DNA of 64,000 nt from JACVRW01 sp963716215 (GTDB lineage: Bacteria > Actinomycetota > Thermoleophilia > Solirubrobacterales > Thermoleophilaceae). The notes under the pieces were generated by a model. It was given only the letters and a program-made list of their open reading frames with translations, made no database searches and was not told where the DNA came from. Both the position numbers and the translations under genes were made by a program. Every line of letters begins with the position of its first letter. Positions within the stretch are counted from its first letter, which is position 1. Location of the stretch: assembly GCA_963716215.1 (NCBI GenBank), contig OY970298.1:2480001-2544000 (forward strand). The letters are read 5' to 3'. Below, piece after piece: positions 8,795 through 16,451 of the stretch.

Positions 8795-9019
8795 GTGCTA
8801 ACAAAGGCTCTCGTTCGGGTGGGGCTACGCGGCTGGCACTTCCAATTGACCTCGCTCGCGTCGATCTACCTCTGCATCGCCCTCTGGATCCGGGCGAAGA
8901 CCGTTGATCAGGAGGAGCGAGGAAACGCGGAGCGGCGAGCGCTGTTTGTCGGCCTCTGGCCGCCCATGTTCTGGCTGATAGGCGACGCGGTCCAGCTTGA
9001 GGAGCGCTCGCGCCGGTAG
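8795..9019 (+). CDS. Small hypothetical membrane-associated protein
   Basis: A 74-residue protein from GTG 8795. It contains two amphipathic/hydrophobic stretches (LTSLASIYLCIALWI and ALFVGLWPPMFWLIG) separated by a charged segment VDQEERGNAERR. A strong intrinsic terminator begins 12 bp after its stop, which supports it being a genuine transcribed gene. It is divergent from the DUF1990 operon. No function is recognised. Confidence 0.6.
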   Translation: MLTKALVRVGLRGWHFQLTSLASIYLCIALWIRAKTVDQEERGNAERRALFVGLWPPMFWLIGDAVQLEERSRR

Positions 9020-9031
9020 ACGCGAACAGAA

Positions 9032-9058
9032 GGGGGGCCCTTGCCAGGCCCCCCTTTT
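9032..9058 (+). terminator. Rho-independent terminator
   Basis: GGGGGGCC (9032-9039) pairs perfectly with GGCCCCCC (9047-9054) around a 7-nt loop and is followed by TTTT at 9055-9058. It lies directly downstream of the 74-residue ORF on the plus strand. Confidence 0.8.
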
Positions 9059-9086
9059 CCGTCCGCCTGTTGCTCTTGGTTAGGCG

Positions 9087-9248
9087 TTGCTGCTGATCGA
9101 TCTGATGGAGCGGATGGGTGTACCGAAGAATCCCGTCAAGCAGGCCACGACGTGGCTGGCGGAGAAGGCAACGTTCATGGCGCTAGGGCCCAGTCGCAAC
9201 ACAGCGCGCTCGAACGCGAACACCTCGCAGCAAGCAGGCGCGTCCTGA
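9087..9248 (+). CDS. Possible 53-residue ORF
   Basis: TTG 9087 (or ATG 9105) to TGA 9246-9248 reads a plausible short protein with an amphipathic segment, MGVPKNPVKQATTWLAEKAT, and a polar tail. Codon use looks coding-like, but there is no clear ribosome site and no recognised homologue. It follows the terminator at 9032-9058, so it would need its own promoter. Treat as a candidate only. Confidence 0.3.
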   Translation: MLLIDLMERMGVPKNPVKQATTWLAEKATFMALGPSRNTARSNANTSQQAGAS

Positions 9249-9334
9249 GCGGCGCGAACGCGCACTAGGCCCTCGAGCCCGAGGGGATACGAAGTAGCCA
9301 GATTCGGCGCCCGATGCGCGGGTAGCAAGACCGT

Positions 9335-9670
9335 GTGAGTTCTTCCGAATCGAGCCGGTACCCGGTAGCCGAGCAACCCGGCGACGCCAAGGAGACGACC
9401 TCGGCAGAGGCGCGCGGAGGCCGACGAGCGGCGGGCGAGGAACAGCGCGGCGAGCGGCCCCAGGGCATGGTGCCGGGCCGCCAGCGACGCCGCACCAAGG
9501 TGGAGCGGGGTCTGATGCGCCTGATCGCCACCGGTGGGATCGTCGGTATCGCCGTGGCTCTCGGCGCGGTGCTCGTCGGCCAAGACGTTGCCGGCTGGAT
9601 CGTCGGACTCGTGATCGGACTCGCGTCCGTGATCTTGGCGGCGCTGCTCTGGTCGTCGCGGCAACTCTAA
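9335..9670 (+). CDS. Small two-helix membrane protein
   Basis: A 111-residue protein from GTG 9335. The N-terminal 60 residues are polar and disordered-looking, rich in Glu, Arg and Gly. Two membrane helices follow (LIATGGIVGIAVALGAVLVG and WIVGLVIGLASVILAALLW) and the protein ends in SSRQL. This arrangement, cytosolic tail plus helical hairpin, is common in uncharacterised actinobacterial proteins. No function can be assigned. Confidence 0.6.
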   Translation: MSSSESSRYPVAEQPGDAKETTSAEARGGRRAAGEEQRGERPQGMVPGRQRRRTKVERGLMRLIATGGIVGIAVALGAVLVGQDVAGWIVGLVIGLASVILAALLWSSRQL

Positions 9671-9824
9671 GCCCGACCGCGCCTCGCCCAGCCTCGACTC
9701 GAACCGGGCTCGCCTTTCATCTGTTCTCTGTCGCCGTCCTGCGCGCGGTCGAGGGCGGCGCCAGCCGCGGGCCTCGTTCGTTCAGGCCGAGATGCCGTCG
9801 AGGCTGGGGGCTACGCTCCAGTTC

Positions 9825-10898
9825 GTGAGCGGGGGCGCCGTCCACACGTACGCGCACATCGACATGGACGCGTTCTACGTGAGCGTCGAGCTGCAGCGGC
9901 GCCCCGAGCTGCGCGGTCTGCCCGTGGTGGTGGCCGGCAGCGGGCCGCGGGCGGTGGTCACCACGGCCAGCTACGAGGCGCGTCGCTACGGGATCTTCTC
10001 TGCCACCCCCGCCGAGCGCGCCCGCCGGGCCTGCCCCGACGCCGTGTTCATCCCACCCGACTTCGAGGCCTACCGAGCGCGCTCGCGCGAGGTCATGGAC
10101 GTGCTGCGCGCGCACGTGGAGCGCGTGGAAGTAGTGGGGCTCGACGAGGCCTACCTCGACCTGAGCGGCTACGACCGCCCGCGCGCGGCCGCGCTTCGCG
10201 TGAAGGCGGCCGTGACCGAGGCGACCGGCCTCGGTTGCTCAGTCGGGATCGGACCGAACAAGCTCGTGGCGAAGGTCGCGTCCGATGCCGAGAAGCCCAA
10301 CGGGTTCGTGGTGCTGAGCGCGGAGCAGGCGTGTGAGCGATTCGCGGGCTCGCCCCCCGGGCTGCTGCCCGGTATCGGGCCGAAGACCGCGGACCGGCTG
10401 CAGCGCCAGGGGATCGAGACGCTCGGCGCACTCGCCGCAACCCCGGAGCAGCAGTTGAGCCAGTGGTTCGGCCCTCGCCTGGGCCCGTGGCTGGGAGGGC
10501 TCGCGCGCTTCGAGGACGCGCGCGAGCTGGAGACGGTGCGGGTGGCCAAGTCCGAGTCGCGCGAGACGACGTTCGACCAGGATCTGCGCGGGCTCGGCGA
10601 GCTCGAGCCGCAGTTGCGACGCCTCACCGAGCAGCTCTGCGAGACGCTGGAGCGCCAGCAGCGCAGCGGGCGCACGATCGGGATCAAGGTCCGCTACGAC
10701 GACTTCTCCACCGTCACCCGCGCTCGCTCGGTGGCGGCTCCCGTGAACGGGCTGGACGCGGTCTGGGGCGTTGCCGTCGACCTGCTGCGGCGCCTGGACC
10801 CGCCGCGGCCGGTGCGCCTGATCGGCGTGCGCGTGGCCGGTCTCGACGAGCAGCCGCTGGTCGGTCCGCCGGCGGACCAGCTCAGCCTCTCGCTATAG
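9825..10898 (+). CDS. dinB: DNA polymerase IV (Y-family translesion polymerase)
   Basis: A 357-residue Y-family polymerase that copies damaged templates. Visible motifs: HIDMDAFYVSVE (catalytic Asp of motif I), SYEARRYGI, LDEAYLDLSG (catalytic Asp-Glu), then the HhH thumb (LPGIGPKTADRLQ) and the little-finger region starting near SESRETTFDQDL. The last residues DQLSLSL resemble a beta-clamp-binding tail. GTG 9825 is preferred because the family begins just before HIDMD; ATG 9792 would add 11 residues. No LexA-type box is seen in the 154-bp upstream gap. Confidence 0.92.
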   Translation: MSGGAVHTYAHIDMDAFYVSVELQRRPELRGLPVVVAGSGPRAVVTTASYEARRYGIFSATPAERARRACPDAVFIPPDFEAYRARSREVMDVLRAHVERVEVVGLDEAYLDLSGYDRPRAAALRVKAAVTEATGLGCSVGIGPNKLVAKVASDAEKPNGFVVLSAEQACERFAGSPPGLLPGIGPKTADRLQRQGIETLGALAATPEQQLSQWFGPRLGPWLGGLARFEDARELETVRVAKSESRETTFDQDLRGLGELEPQLRRLTEQLCETLERQQRSGRTIGIKVRYDDFSTVTRARSVAAPVNGLDAVWGVAVDLLRRLDPPRPVRLIGVRVAGLDEQPLVGPPADQLSLSL

Positions 10899-10975
10899 GT
10901 CTACTGCGGCGACCGCCGGCTCAAGGCGCTGTTCGCCTATGGCGATGCGGATAGGACACCAGAGGAGATCTTCTC

Positions 10976-11053
10976 GACCCAGGCACCCTCGTCGCGAGGC
11001 GGGTCCGCAAAGCCACGGAACTCCACCGGAGTGCGCCGGGCTACCGAAGGAGC
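10976..11053 (+). promoter_or_regulatory. Candidate cyclic di-GMP-I (GEMM-I) riboswitch aptamer
   Basis: Between dinB and the ice-binding-like gene. CGCAAAGCCACGG at 11006-11018 and CCGGGCTACCGAAGG at 11036-11050 match the two most conserved blocks of the c-di-GMP-I aptamer (consensus ACGCAAAGCC and GGGTTACCGA). The 5' block AGGCA at 10980-10984 fits the conserved GGCA segment. CCTCG/CGAGG (10987-10991/10995-10999) and ACTCC/GGAGT (11020-11024/11028-11032) can form the two helices P2 and P3. The P2 loop is not a clean GNRA. Bound c-di-GMP would then control the downstream operon. Assignment is by eye. Confidence 0.65.
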
Positions 11054-11081
11054 GCCGCCATCGACCGCCGTGCCGGGGTCC

Positions 11082-11138
11082 ATGGCGACCAGGATGTCGC
11101 AGGGGCTGCTCGCCATATAGGGAGGACACACTTGTCCT
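11082..11138 (+). promoter_or_regulatory. Putative riboswitch expression platform with Shine-Dalgarno hairpin
   Basis: ATGGCGA (11082-11088) pairs with TCGCCAT (11110-11116) right after the aptamer. Immediately downstream, AGGACA (11123-11128), which includes most of the GGAGG ribosome site at 11121-11125, pairs with TGTCCT (11133-11138) around a CACT loop, burying the TTG start at 11132. A second ATGGCGA at 10939-10945, ahead of the aptamer, could compete for TCGCCAT. This suggests translational control, which I infer from base pairing only. Confidence 0.5.
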
Positions 11139-12295
11139 GTCCCGTCCATCTCAAGCGCATCGCGCGTGTGGCTGTCGCCCTCGCAGCGGTTGTCGCATCC
11201 ACCGCCATCCCAGCCAGCGCCCATGCCGCGCCGGTCAATCTGGCCACCGCCAGCCCCTTCGTGGTGCTCGGCGGCCAGGCCGTCACGAACACCGGCCCGT
11301 CGGTGCTCAACGGTGCTCTCGGCGTCTCCCCGGGGACCGCGCTCTCGGGCTTCGGACTGCCCGCCGTGGTGAACGGAGCCACGCACAACAACAACGCCGT
11401 CGCCGCCCAGGCGCAGGCCGATCTGACCACGGCCTACAACGTCGCGGCCGGACAGGCGATGACCGCGAACCTGTCGGGCACCAACCTCGGCAACAGGACG
11501 CTGACCGCTGGCGCGTACAGGTACACCTCGAGCGCGCAGCTCACGGGTCCCCTAACGCTCAACGCGCAGGGCAATCCCAACGCCCAGTTCGTGTTCATGA
11601 TCTCGTCGACGCTGACCACCGCTTCGGCCAGCTCGGTTGTGCTCATCAACGGGGCCTCGCCCTGCAACGTCTACTGGCAGGTCGGCAGCTCGGCCACACT
11701 CGGCTCGACCACCGCCTTCCAGGGCACCCTGATGGCGCTCAGCTCGATCTCGCTCAACAACGGGGCCACGGTGCTCGGGCGGATGCTCGCGCGCAACGGC
11801 CAGGTGAGCCTGATCAACAACGTTCTGACCCGTCCGGGATGCAGCACCGGATCTAGCCCCGGGGACAGCCCCGACGGTGGGCCGGGAAGCGGGCCCGGAA
11901 GCGGGCCGGGCAGTGGCAACCGGCGCGACAGTCGGACGAGGGCGACGACCCGCAACGGCACAGCGGTCGCGCGTCGGCTGCCCCGCGGGCGCACGCCGGG
12001 CAGGCGCAGGCCAGGCCTGCGTGCGCCGGCACGGGCATGCACCGCCGGCTTCCGCGCGGCAGTGCGGGGCCACCTGATCGACCGGGTCGTGTTCCGGCTC
12101 GACGGCAAGCGCATCAGCAGCCGCGCCAACTCCCCGTTCCGTGTGTCGGTGAAGGCCGCACCCGGCAGGCACATCGTCAGCGCGCACGTGACGTTCACGG
12201 ACGCCACTCGCGCCAAGACGATGCGGCTGCGCTACCGCGCCTGCGCGGCAGCGGTCATCAGCCCACGCCGCGGCCCCTCCCAGTTCACCGGGTGA
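11132..12295 (+). CDS. Secreted ice-binding-like (DUF3494) protein with basic C-terminal region
   Basis: A 387-residue protein with a signal peptide (residues 1-34). Residues about 35-235 match the DUF3494 ice-binding beta-helix family: TASPFVVLGGQAVTNTGPS, GNRTLTAGAYRYTSSAQLTG and AQFVFMISSTLTT are typical. A Gly/Ser/Pro linker, then an Arg-rich segment, precede a small C-terminal beta domain (FRLDGKRISSRANSPFRVSV) found in Thermoleophilia surface proteins. In non-polar bacteria such domains may act as adhesins. TTG 11132 follows a GGAGG site. The stop overlaps the start of the L,D-transpeptidase (GTGA). Confidence 0.8.
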   Translation: MSCPVHLKRIARVAVALAAVVASTAIPASAHAAPVNLATASPFVVLGGQAVTNTGPSVLNGALGVSPGTALSGFGLPAVVNGATHNNNAVAAQAQADLTTAYNVAAGQAMTANLSGTNLGNRTLTAGAYRYTSSAQLTGPLTLNAQGNPNAQFVFMISSTLTTASASSVVLINGASPCNVYWQVGSSATLGSTTAFQGTLMALSSISLNNGATVLGRMLARNGQVSLINNVLTRPGCSTGSSPGDSPDGGPGSGPGSGPGSGNRRDSRTRATTRNGTAVARRLPRGRTPGRRRPGLRAPARACTAGFRAAVRGHLIDRVVFRLDGKRISSRANSPFRVSVKAAPGRHIVSAHVTFTDATRAKTMRLRYRACAAAVISPRRGPSQFTG

Positions 12296-13014
12296 GGCAT
12301 CCCGCCCGCGCCGCCGCCACTTTGGCGGCGGCGCTCATGGCGGTTGCCACCGGCGGAGCTCTCGGCGTTGCGCCGCGAGCCTCCGCCGCCCCGGTTGCCG
12401 CGAGCCAGAGGCTGGTGGTCCTGCAGCATGCCCACGCCGTCCGGGCCAACCCGAGCCGGCACGCGCGGCAGGTCGAATGGGTCGGCGCCCGCCGGCCGCT
12501 CACCGGGGTGCGGACAGTCTTGCCCGTGCTCGATCGTTCGCTGAGCCCCGGCGGTCAAGCCTGGGTGCGCGTGCGCCTCCCTGGGCGTCCCAACGGGCAC
12601 GAGGGCTGGATCCGTGCCTACCGGACGCGGCTCACCTCCACCGCGTGGCGTCTCTCGCTCGACCTCTCGGCACGGCAGGTGACGGCCTATCACTTTGGCC
12701 ACGTGAGCCGTCGGTTCTCGGCCGTCGTCGGGAAGCCGTCGACGCCGACTCCCACGGGCCGCTTCTTCATCGAGGAGGCGGTGGATCTCTCGCTCCAGGT
12801 GGGCGGCCCGTTCGCGCTCGCCACAAGTGCCCGCTCGGAGGTCCTGCAGGAATTCGAGGGCGGGCCCGGCCAGATCGCCCTGCATGGGACGAATGGGCTC
12901 TCGGGGGCGCTCGGCAGCGCGGCGTCGCACGGCTGCATCCGGCTCAGCACCGACGCGATCACATGGCTCGTAACGCGCGTTGGCCGCGGGGTCCCGCTGA
13001 CAATCATTTCGTAA
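12292..13014 (+). CDS. Secreted L,D-transpeptidase (YkuD/ErfK)
   Basis: A 240-residue enzyme with a signal peptide and a YkuD catalytic domain in its C-terminal half. Conserved His198 (LHGTNG) and the SHGCIR motif with His213 and nucleophile Cys215 are intact. It should make 3-3 crosslinks in peptidoglycan or attach proteins to it. GTG 12292 overlaps the stop of the ice-binding-like gene (GTGA), so the two are translationally coupled and both sit behind the candidate c-di-GMP riboswitch. An SH3-like stretch precedes the catalytic domain (VRVRLPGRPNGHEGWIRAY). Confidence 0.88.
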   Translation: MRHPARAAATLAAALMAVATGGALGVAPRASAAPVAASQRLVVLQHAHAVRANPSRHARQVEWVGARRPLTGVRTVLPVLDRSLSPGGQAWVRVRLPGRPNGHEGWIRAYRTRLTSTAWRLSLDLSARQVTAYHFGHVSRRFSAVVGKPSTPTPTGRFFIEEAVDLSLQVGGPFALATSARSEVLQEFEGGPGQIALHGTNGLSGALGSAASHGCIRLSTDAITWLVTRVGRGVPLTIIS

Positions 13015-13053
13015 CGACCGGGTGCCGCCGGTGCGGTAACTTGAGCGGTTGCC

Positions 13054-14472
13054 ATGGCAGGCGACCGCCTCACGGGACTCGACGCGTCGTTCCTCCACCT
13101 CGAGGACGCCTCGGCGCACATGCACGTCGCGTCGGTGATGCTGTTCGAGGGACCCCCTCCCCCCTACGACGACCTGCTGGAGGCCTTCGAGCTGCGGCTG
13201 CCGCTGGTGCCGCGCTACCGCCAGCGGCTCGCGTTCGTACCGCTGGGGCAGGGCCGCCCGCGGTGGGTCGACGACCCACACCTCAACCTGCGCTACCACG
13301 TGCGCTCGACCGCTCTCCCCTCCCCCGGCTCGGAGCGCCAGCTCCAGGAGCTCGCCGGCCGCGTGTTCTCCCAGCAGCTCGACCGCGACAAGCCACTCTG
13401 GGAGGTCTGGCTGGTCGAGGGCCTCGAGGACGATCGCTTCGCAGTGCTGTCGAAGACCCACCACGCGCTCGTGGACGGCATCTCCGGCGTGGACATCATC
13501 TCGGTGCTGTTCGACACCTCGCCCCAGCCCGTCACCCCCGCCGGCCCGGGCGACCGCTGGCTACCGCGCCCCCTGCCCTCGCGCGCCCAGCTGCTCGGCG
13601 AGGCGCTGGTCGAGCGCGCCACGATCCCGACCGAGATCGCCCGCTCGGTGCGCGCCGTGTTCCGCGGCCCGCGCCGCATCGTCGGCGCCGCGCGCGACGC
13701 CGCGGTCGGCGTCGGCGCGATGGCATGGGCAGGCCTCAACCCGGCGCCCTCCAGCCCCTACAACGCCTCGATCGGACCGCACCGGCGCTTCGCCTGGGTG
13801 CGGGCCAACCTGCGCGACGTCAAGGCGATCAAGGACTCGCTGGGCGGCACGGTCAACGACGTCGTGCTGTCCACGGTCGCCGGCGCGCTCGGCCGCCACC
13901 TGCGCCGGCGCGGGCAGAACACCGACGGGCTCGAGCTGAAGGCGATGGTGCCGGTGAGCGTCCGCGACGACCTCGAGCGCGGCGCGCTCGGCAACCGGGT
14001 GGCCGCGATGATGGCGCCGCTGCCGGTGTGGTGCCAGGAGCCTGTCGCGCGGCTCGACATCGTGCGCGAGGAGCTCAAGGGGCTCAAGTCCGGCGGGCAG
14101 GCGGTCGGCGCCCAGGTACTCACCGACATGGCCGGCTTCGCCCCTTCGACGATCATGGACCAGGCCTCGCGGCTGATGGCCCGCCAGCGCTTCTTCAACC
14201 TGGTGGTGACCAACGTGCCCGGCCCGCAGTTCCCGCTCTACCTGCTGGGACGCCGCATGCTGGACCCGTTCCCGATGGTCCCGCTCGCCAAGAACCAGGG
14301 CCTCGGGGTGGCGCTGCTGTCCTACGACGGCGCCATCAACTTCGGTGTCGTGGGCGACTTCGACCTGCTCTGGGACCTCGACGAGTTCGCGGACGACCTG
14401 CGCGAGTCGCTGGCCGAGCTGGCGACCAGCGCGGGCGTCGAGCTGACTACAGCGGACCGCGTCGAGGCGTGA
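13054..14472 (+). CDS. Wax ester synthase / diacylglycerol acyltransferase (WS/DGAT)
   Basis: A 472-residue member of the WS/DGAT family, which esterifies diacylglycerol or fatty alcohols with acyl-CoA to store triacylglycerol or wax. The acyltransferase motif HHALVDG is at residues 136-142 and is intact; the N-terminal LDASFLHLED and the C-terminal NVPGPQFPLY segment are also family hallmarks. ATG 13054 is preceded by a short 39-bp gap after the transpeptidase. The next gene overlaps its stop (GTGA). Confidence 0.9.
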   Translation: MAGDRLTGLDASFLHLEDASAHMHVASVMLFEGPPPPYDDLLEAFELRLPLVPRYRQRLAFVPLGQGRPRWVDDPHLNLRYHVRSTALPSPGSERQLQELAGRVFSQQLDRDKPLWEVWLVEGLEDDRFAVLSKTHHALVDGISGVDIISVLFDTSPQPVTPAGPGDRWLPRPLPSRAQLLGEALVERATIPTEIARSVRAVFRGPRRIVGAARDAAVGVGAMAWAGLNPAPSSPYNASIGPHRRFAWVRANLRDVKAIKDSLGGTVNDVVLSTVAGALGRHLRRRGQNTDGLELKAMVPVSVRDDLERGALGNRVAAMMAPLPVWCQEPVARLDIVREELKGLKSGGQAVGAQVLTDMAGFAPSTIMDQASRLMARQRFFNLVVTNVPGPQFPLYLLGRRMLDPFPMVPLAKNQGLGVALLSYDGAINFGVVGDFDLLWDLDEFADDLRESLAELATSAGVELTTADRVEA

Positions 14473-14930
14473 GAGACCGTCTCGCCGAGTCCGCCCGCCA
14501 GCTCGGGCTGAGCGTGCAGGTCCAGCGCCTGGCCGCATCCACCCGCACGGTGAAGGACGCGGCGGTGGCGGTCGGCTGCCAGGAGTCGGAGATCGCCAAG
14601 GCGATCGTTTTCGTGGCCGACGGCGACCCGGTCGTGTGCGTCGCGTCTGGCCGCCACCGCATCGACCCGGACAAGCTGGCCGACGCGCTCGACGTGGCCG
14701 AAGTCCGTCAGGCCGCGGCCGACGAGGTCCGCGCAGCCACCGGGTTCGCGATCGGGGGCGTGCCGCCGTTCGGGCACGACCTGCCGGTCCTGTTCGACGA
14801 GTCGCTGCTCGAGCACGAGCGCGTCTGGGCGGCCGCCGGGGACCCGCACAGCCTGTTCCAGGTCGATCCGCGCGAGCTGGTGCGCTGCATCTCAGCGCGC
14901 GTCGTCGCGGTCGGCGCCGACGGCCCCTAG
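14469..14930 (+). CDS. YbaK/ProX-type aminoacyl-tRNA deacylase
   Basis: A 153-residue YbaK/EbsC-domain protein. The pattern EIAKAIVFVADGDPVVCVASG, with the conserved Lys, then the GGVPPFG loop and a C-terminal VDPRELVRC segment is typical of enzymes that hydrolyse mischarged Cys- or Ala-tRNA. GTG 14469 overlaps the stop of the WS/DGAT gene (GTGA), giving coupled translation despite the unrelated function. Its own stop overlaps the stop of the convergent beta-propeller pseudogene by 4 bp. Confidence 0.85.
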   Translation: MRDRLAESARQLGLSVQVQRLAASTRTVKDAAVAVGCQESEIAKAIVFVADGDPVVCVASGRHRIDPDKLADALDVAEVRQAAADEVRAATGFAIGGVPPFGHDLPVLFDESLLEHERVWAAAGDPHSLFQVDPRELVRCISARVVAVGADGP

Positions 14931-16359
14931 CGGCGCTTCGGCACGATCGCGAACGTCAGCGTGGCGGTCTTGGACCGGTTGCGGGCGGCGTCGGTTGCGG
15001 TGATGCGGGCGCGGTAGGCGCCGATCGAGAGCGCCTTGCGGCCGAGGCGGCCGCTGAACGCGATCGAGTTGGGTCCCTGGAGACCTTGGCGGGTGAGCGA
15101 GCGCCCGGTCGACTTCCACAGCTTGCAGCGGCGGCCGCTCTTCGCCGAAGCGCGGCAGCGGCCGCGCACGCGCCGACCGTTGACGCGGCGCTCGATCTTG
15201 ACGGTCACGCGGGCGGGCTCTGAGAGGCTGAAGCGGAACTCGGTGCCGCTCGCGGGCGCGCGGCCCACGGAGAAGCGCCGGCGCGACATGGTCACGCGGC
15301 CCTGGAAGGTGGGCTTGGTGCGGTCGGCGCCCCGTCCGCCACCGCCGCCCCCTCCCCCTGGCCGGCTGGCACCGATCGGGATTGCCTTCGAAGGGTCGAG
15401 GCGGCCGATCTTGTCGCTCGCGTACTCCGTGAACCAGATGTTCCCGTCGGGGCCGGCGGCGATCCCCCAGGGTCGGCTGTTGGCGGTCGGGATCGTGTAC
15501 TCCGTGACCTTGCCGTCGGTCGTGATCCGCCCGATCGCGTTGCCGGCGTCGTTGTACTCGGTGAACCAGAGCGCTCCGTCGGGTCCTGCCGCGATGTCGT
15601 TCGGACCGACGCCCGGGCGCGGCAGGTCGAACTCCGTTATCGCTCCGGAGGTCGTGATGCGGCCGATCCGGTTCGCGCCGTACTGCGTGAACCACATCGC
15701 GCCATCCGGCCCAGCCGCGATCCGGTAGGGCAGGCTGCCCGCCGGCAGGTCGTTCTTCAGCTCCGATTGGCCGTTCAGCGCGGCCCTGATGATGCTGGAG
15801 CCCTCGTAGAGCGTCAGCCACAGCCCTTGTTGTCCGGTCCTAGGGTGACGTCGGTCAACCGCGGGCTGGTCAGCGTGGCCGGAGCGACCCCGCTGGTGCT
15901 CTGGTTCGCCATCGGCCCCAGGCCTGGGAGGTAGGTCGCGATCGCGGTGTAGAGCTCCGGATAGAAGTTGTGAATGCGGGTGATGACGATCCGGTCCGCT
16001 GTCGCGGCAATCGCATATGCGGTCGGTGGGTTGCCAATCGCCGTCTTCGCCGCGTACCCGGCGGAGGCTCGCCTCTGGACGTGCGTGGGCGTCGTCCAGA
16101 ACATCGCTCCGCCCGGCCCGGCGATGACGTCGATCGGGTTCGCGGCCGTGGCCACGGGTGGCTGCAGGACGCCGTTGGTGCCGATGCGGCCGACCTGGGC
16201 CGCCCCGTTGTTGGTGAACCAAAGGCGTCCGTCGTGGCCGGTGGTGATGAAGACCGGGTCCGCGGCGGCGGGCAGCGGGTATTCCGTGATCCCCTGCGCC
16301 GCGGCCGAGCTTGGAAGAGCGGCCAGCACCGCGCCGCACGCGACGACGAAGCGCTTCAC
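14927..16359 (-). pseudogene. Secreted Vgb-like beta-propeller protein, frameshifted
   Basis: Two overlapping frames together encode one protein of about 477 residues. The first frame (16359 to about 15826) has a signal peptide and propeller repeats (HDGRLWFTNNGAAQVGRIG) and stops at 15814. The second continues with LWLTLYEGSSIIRA and further repeats (GPDGALWFTEYN, GPDGNIWFTEYA), a Gly-rich linker and a C-terminal beta domain. Continuity is lost by one missing base near 15824-15825. The repeats resemble virginiamycin B lyase/SMP-30-type propellers. It may be a real recent mutation or a sequencing error. Confidence 0.75.
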
Positions 16360-16451
16360 GGCGCCACTCTAGCCCGCTGTACAAGGGCGCGCCAGCGAAT
16401 CCTGTACCTGGGGCGAAAGACGTCGGGCCCGCCGTTTTCGACTATCAGGTC

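Noticed and set aside
9080..9664. Minus-strand open frame of 194 codons
   Set aside because: It is antisense to the two-helix membrane protein and lacks a domain or ribosome site; composition is His/Arg-rich.
9690..9715. T-arm-like sequence (rc GGTTCGAGTC) suggesting a tRNA
   Set aside because: The flanking bases cannot form the 5-bp T stem, and no anticodon or acceptor stems are found around it.
9671..9824. LexA/SOS box upstream of dinB
   Set aside because: No CGAAC-type palindrome with a proper second half is present.
15814..15830. Programmed -1 frameshift in the beta-propeller gene
   Set aside because: No X-XXY-YYZ slippery heptamer lies at the junction, so a plain deletion or error is more likely.
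16400..16440. GlnR-like box upstream of amt
   Set aside because: GTACC-N6-GAAAG resembles gTnAc-N6-GaAAc but fails at the conserved A of the first half; not strong enough to report.
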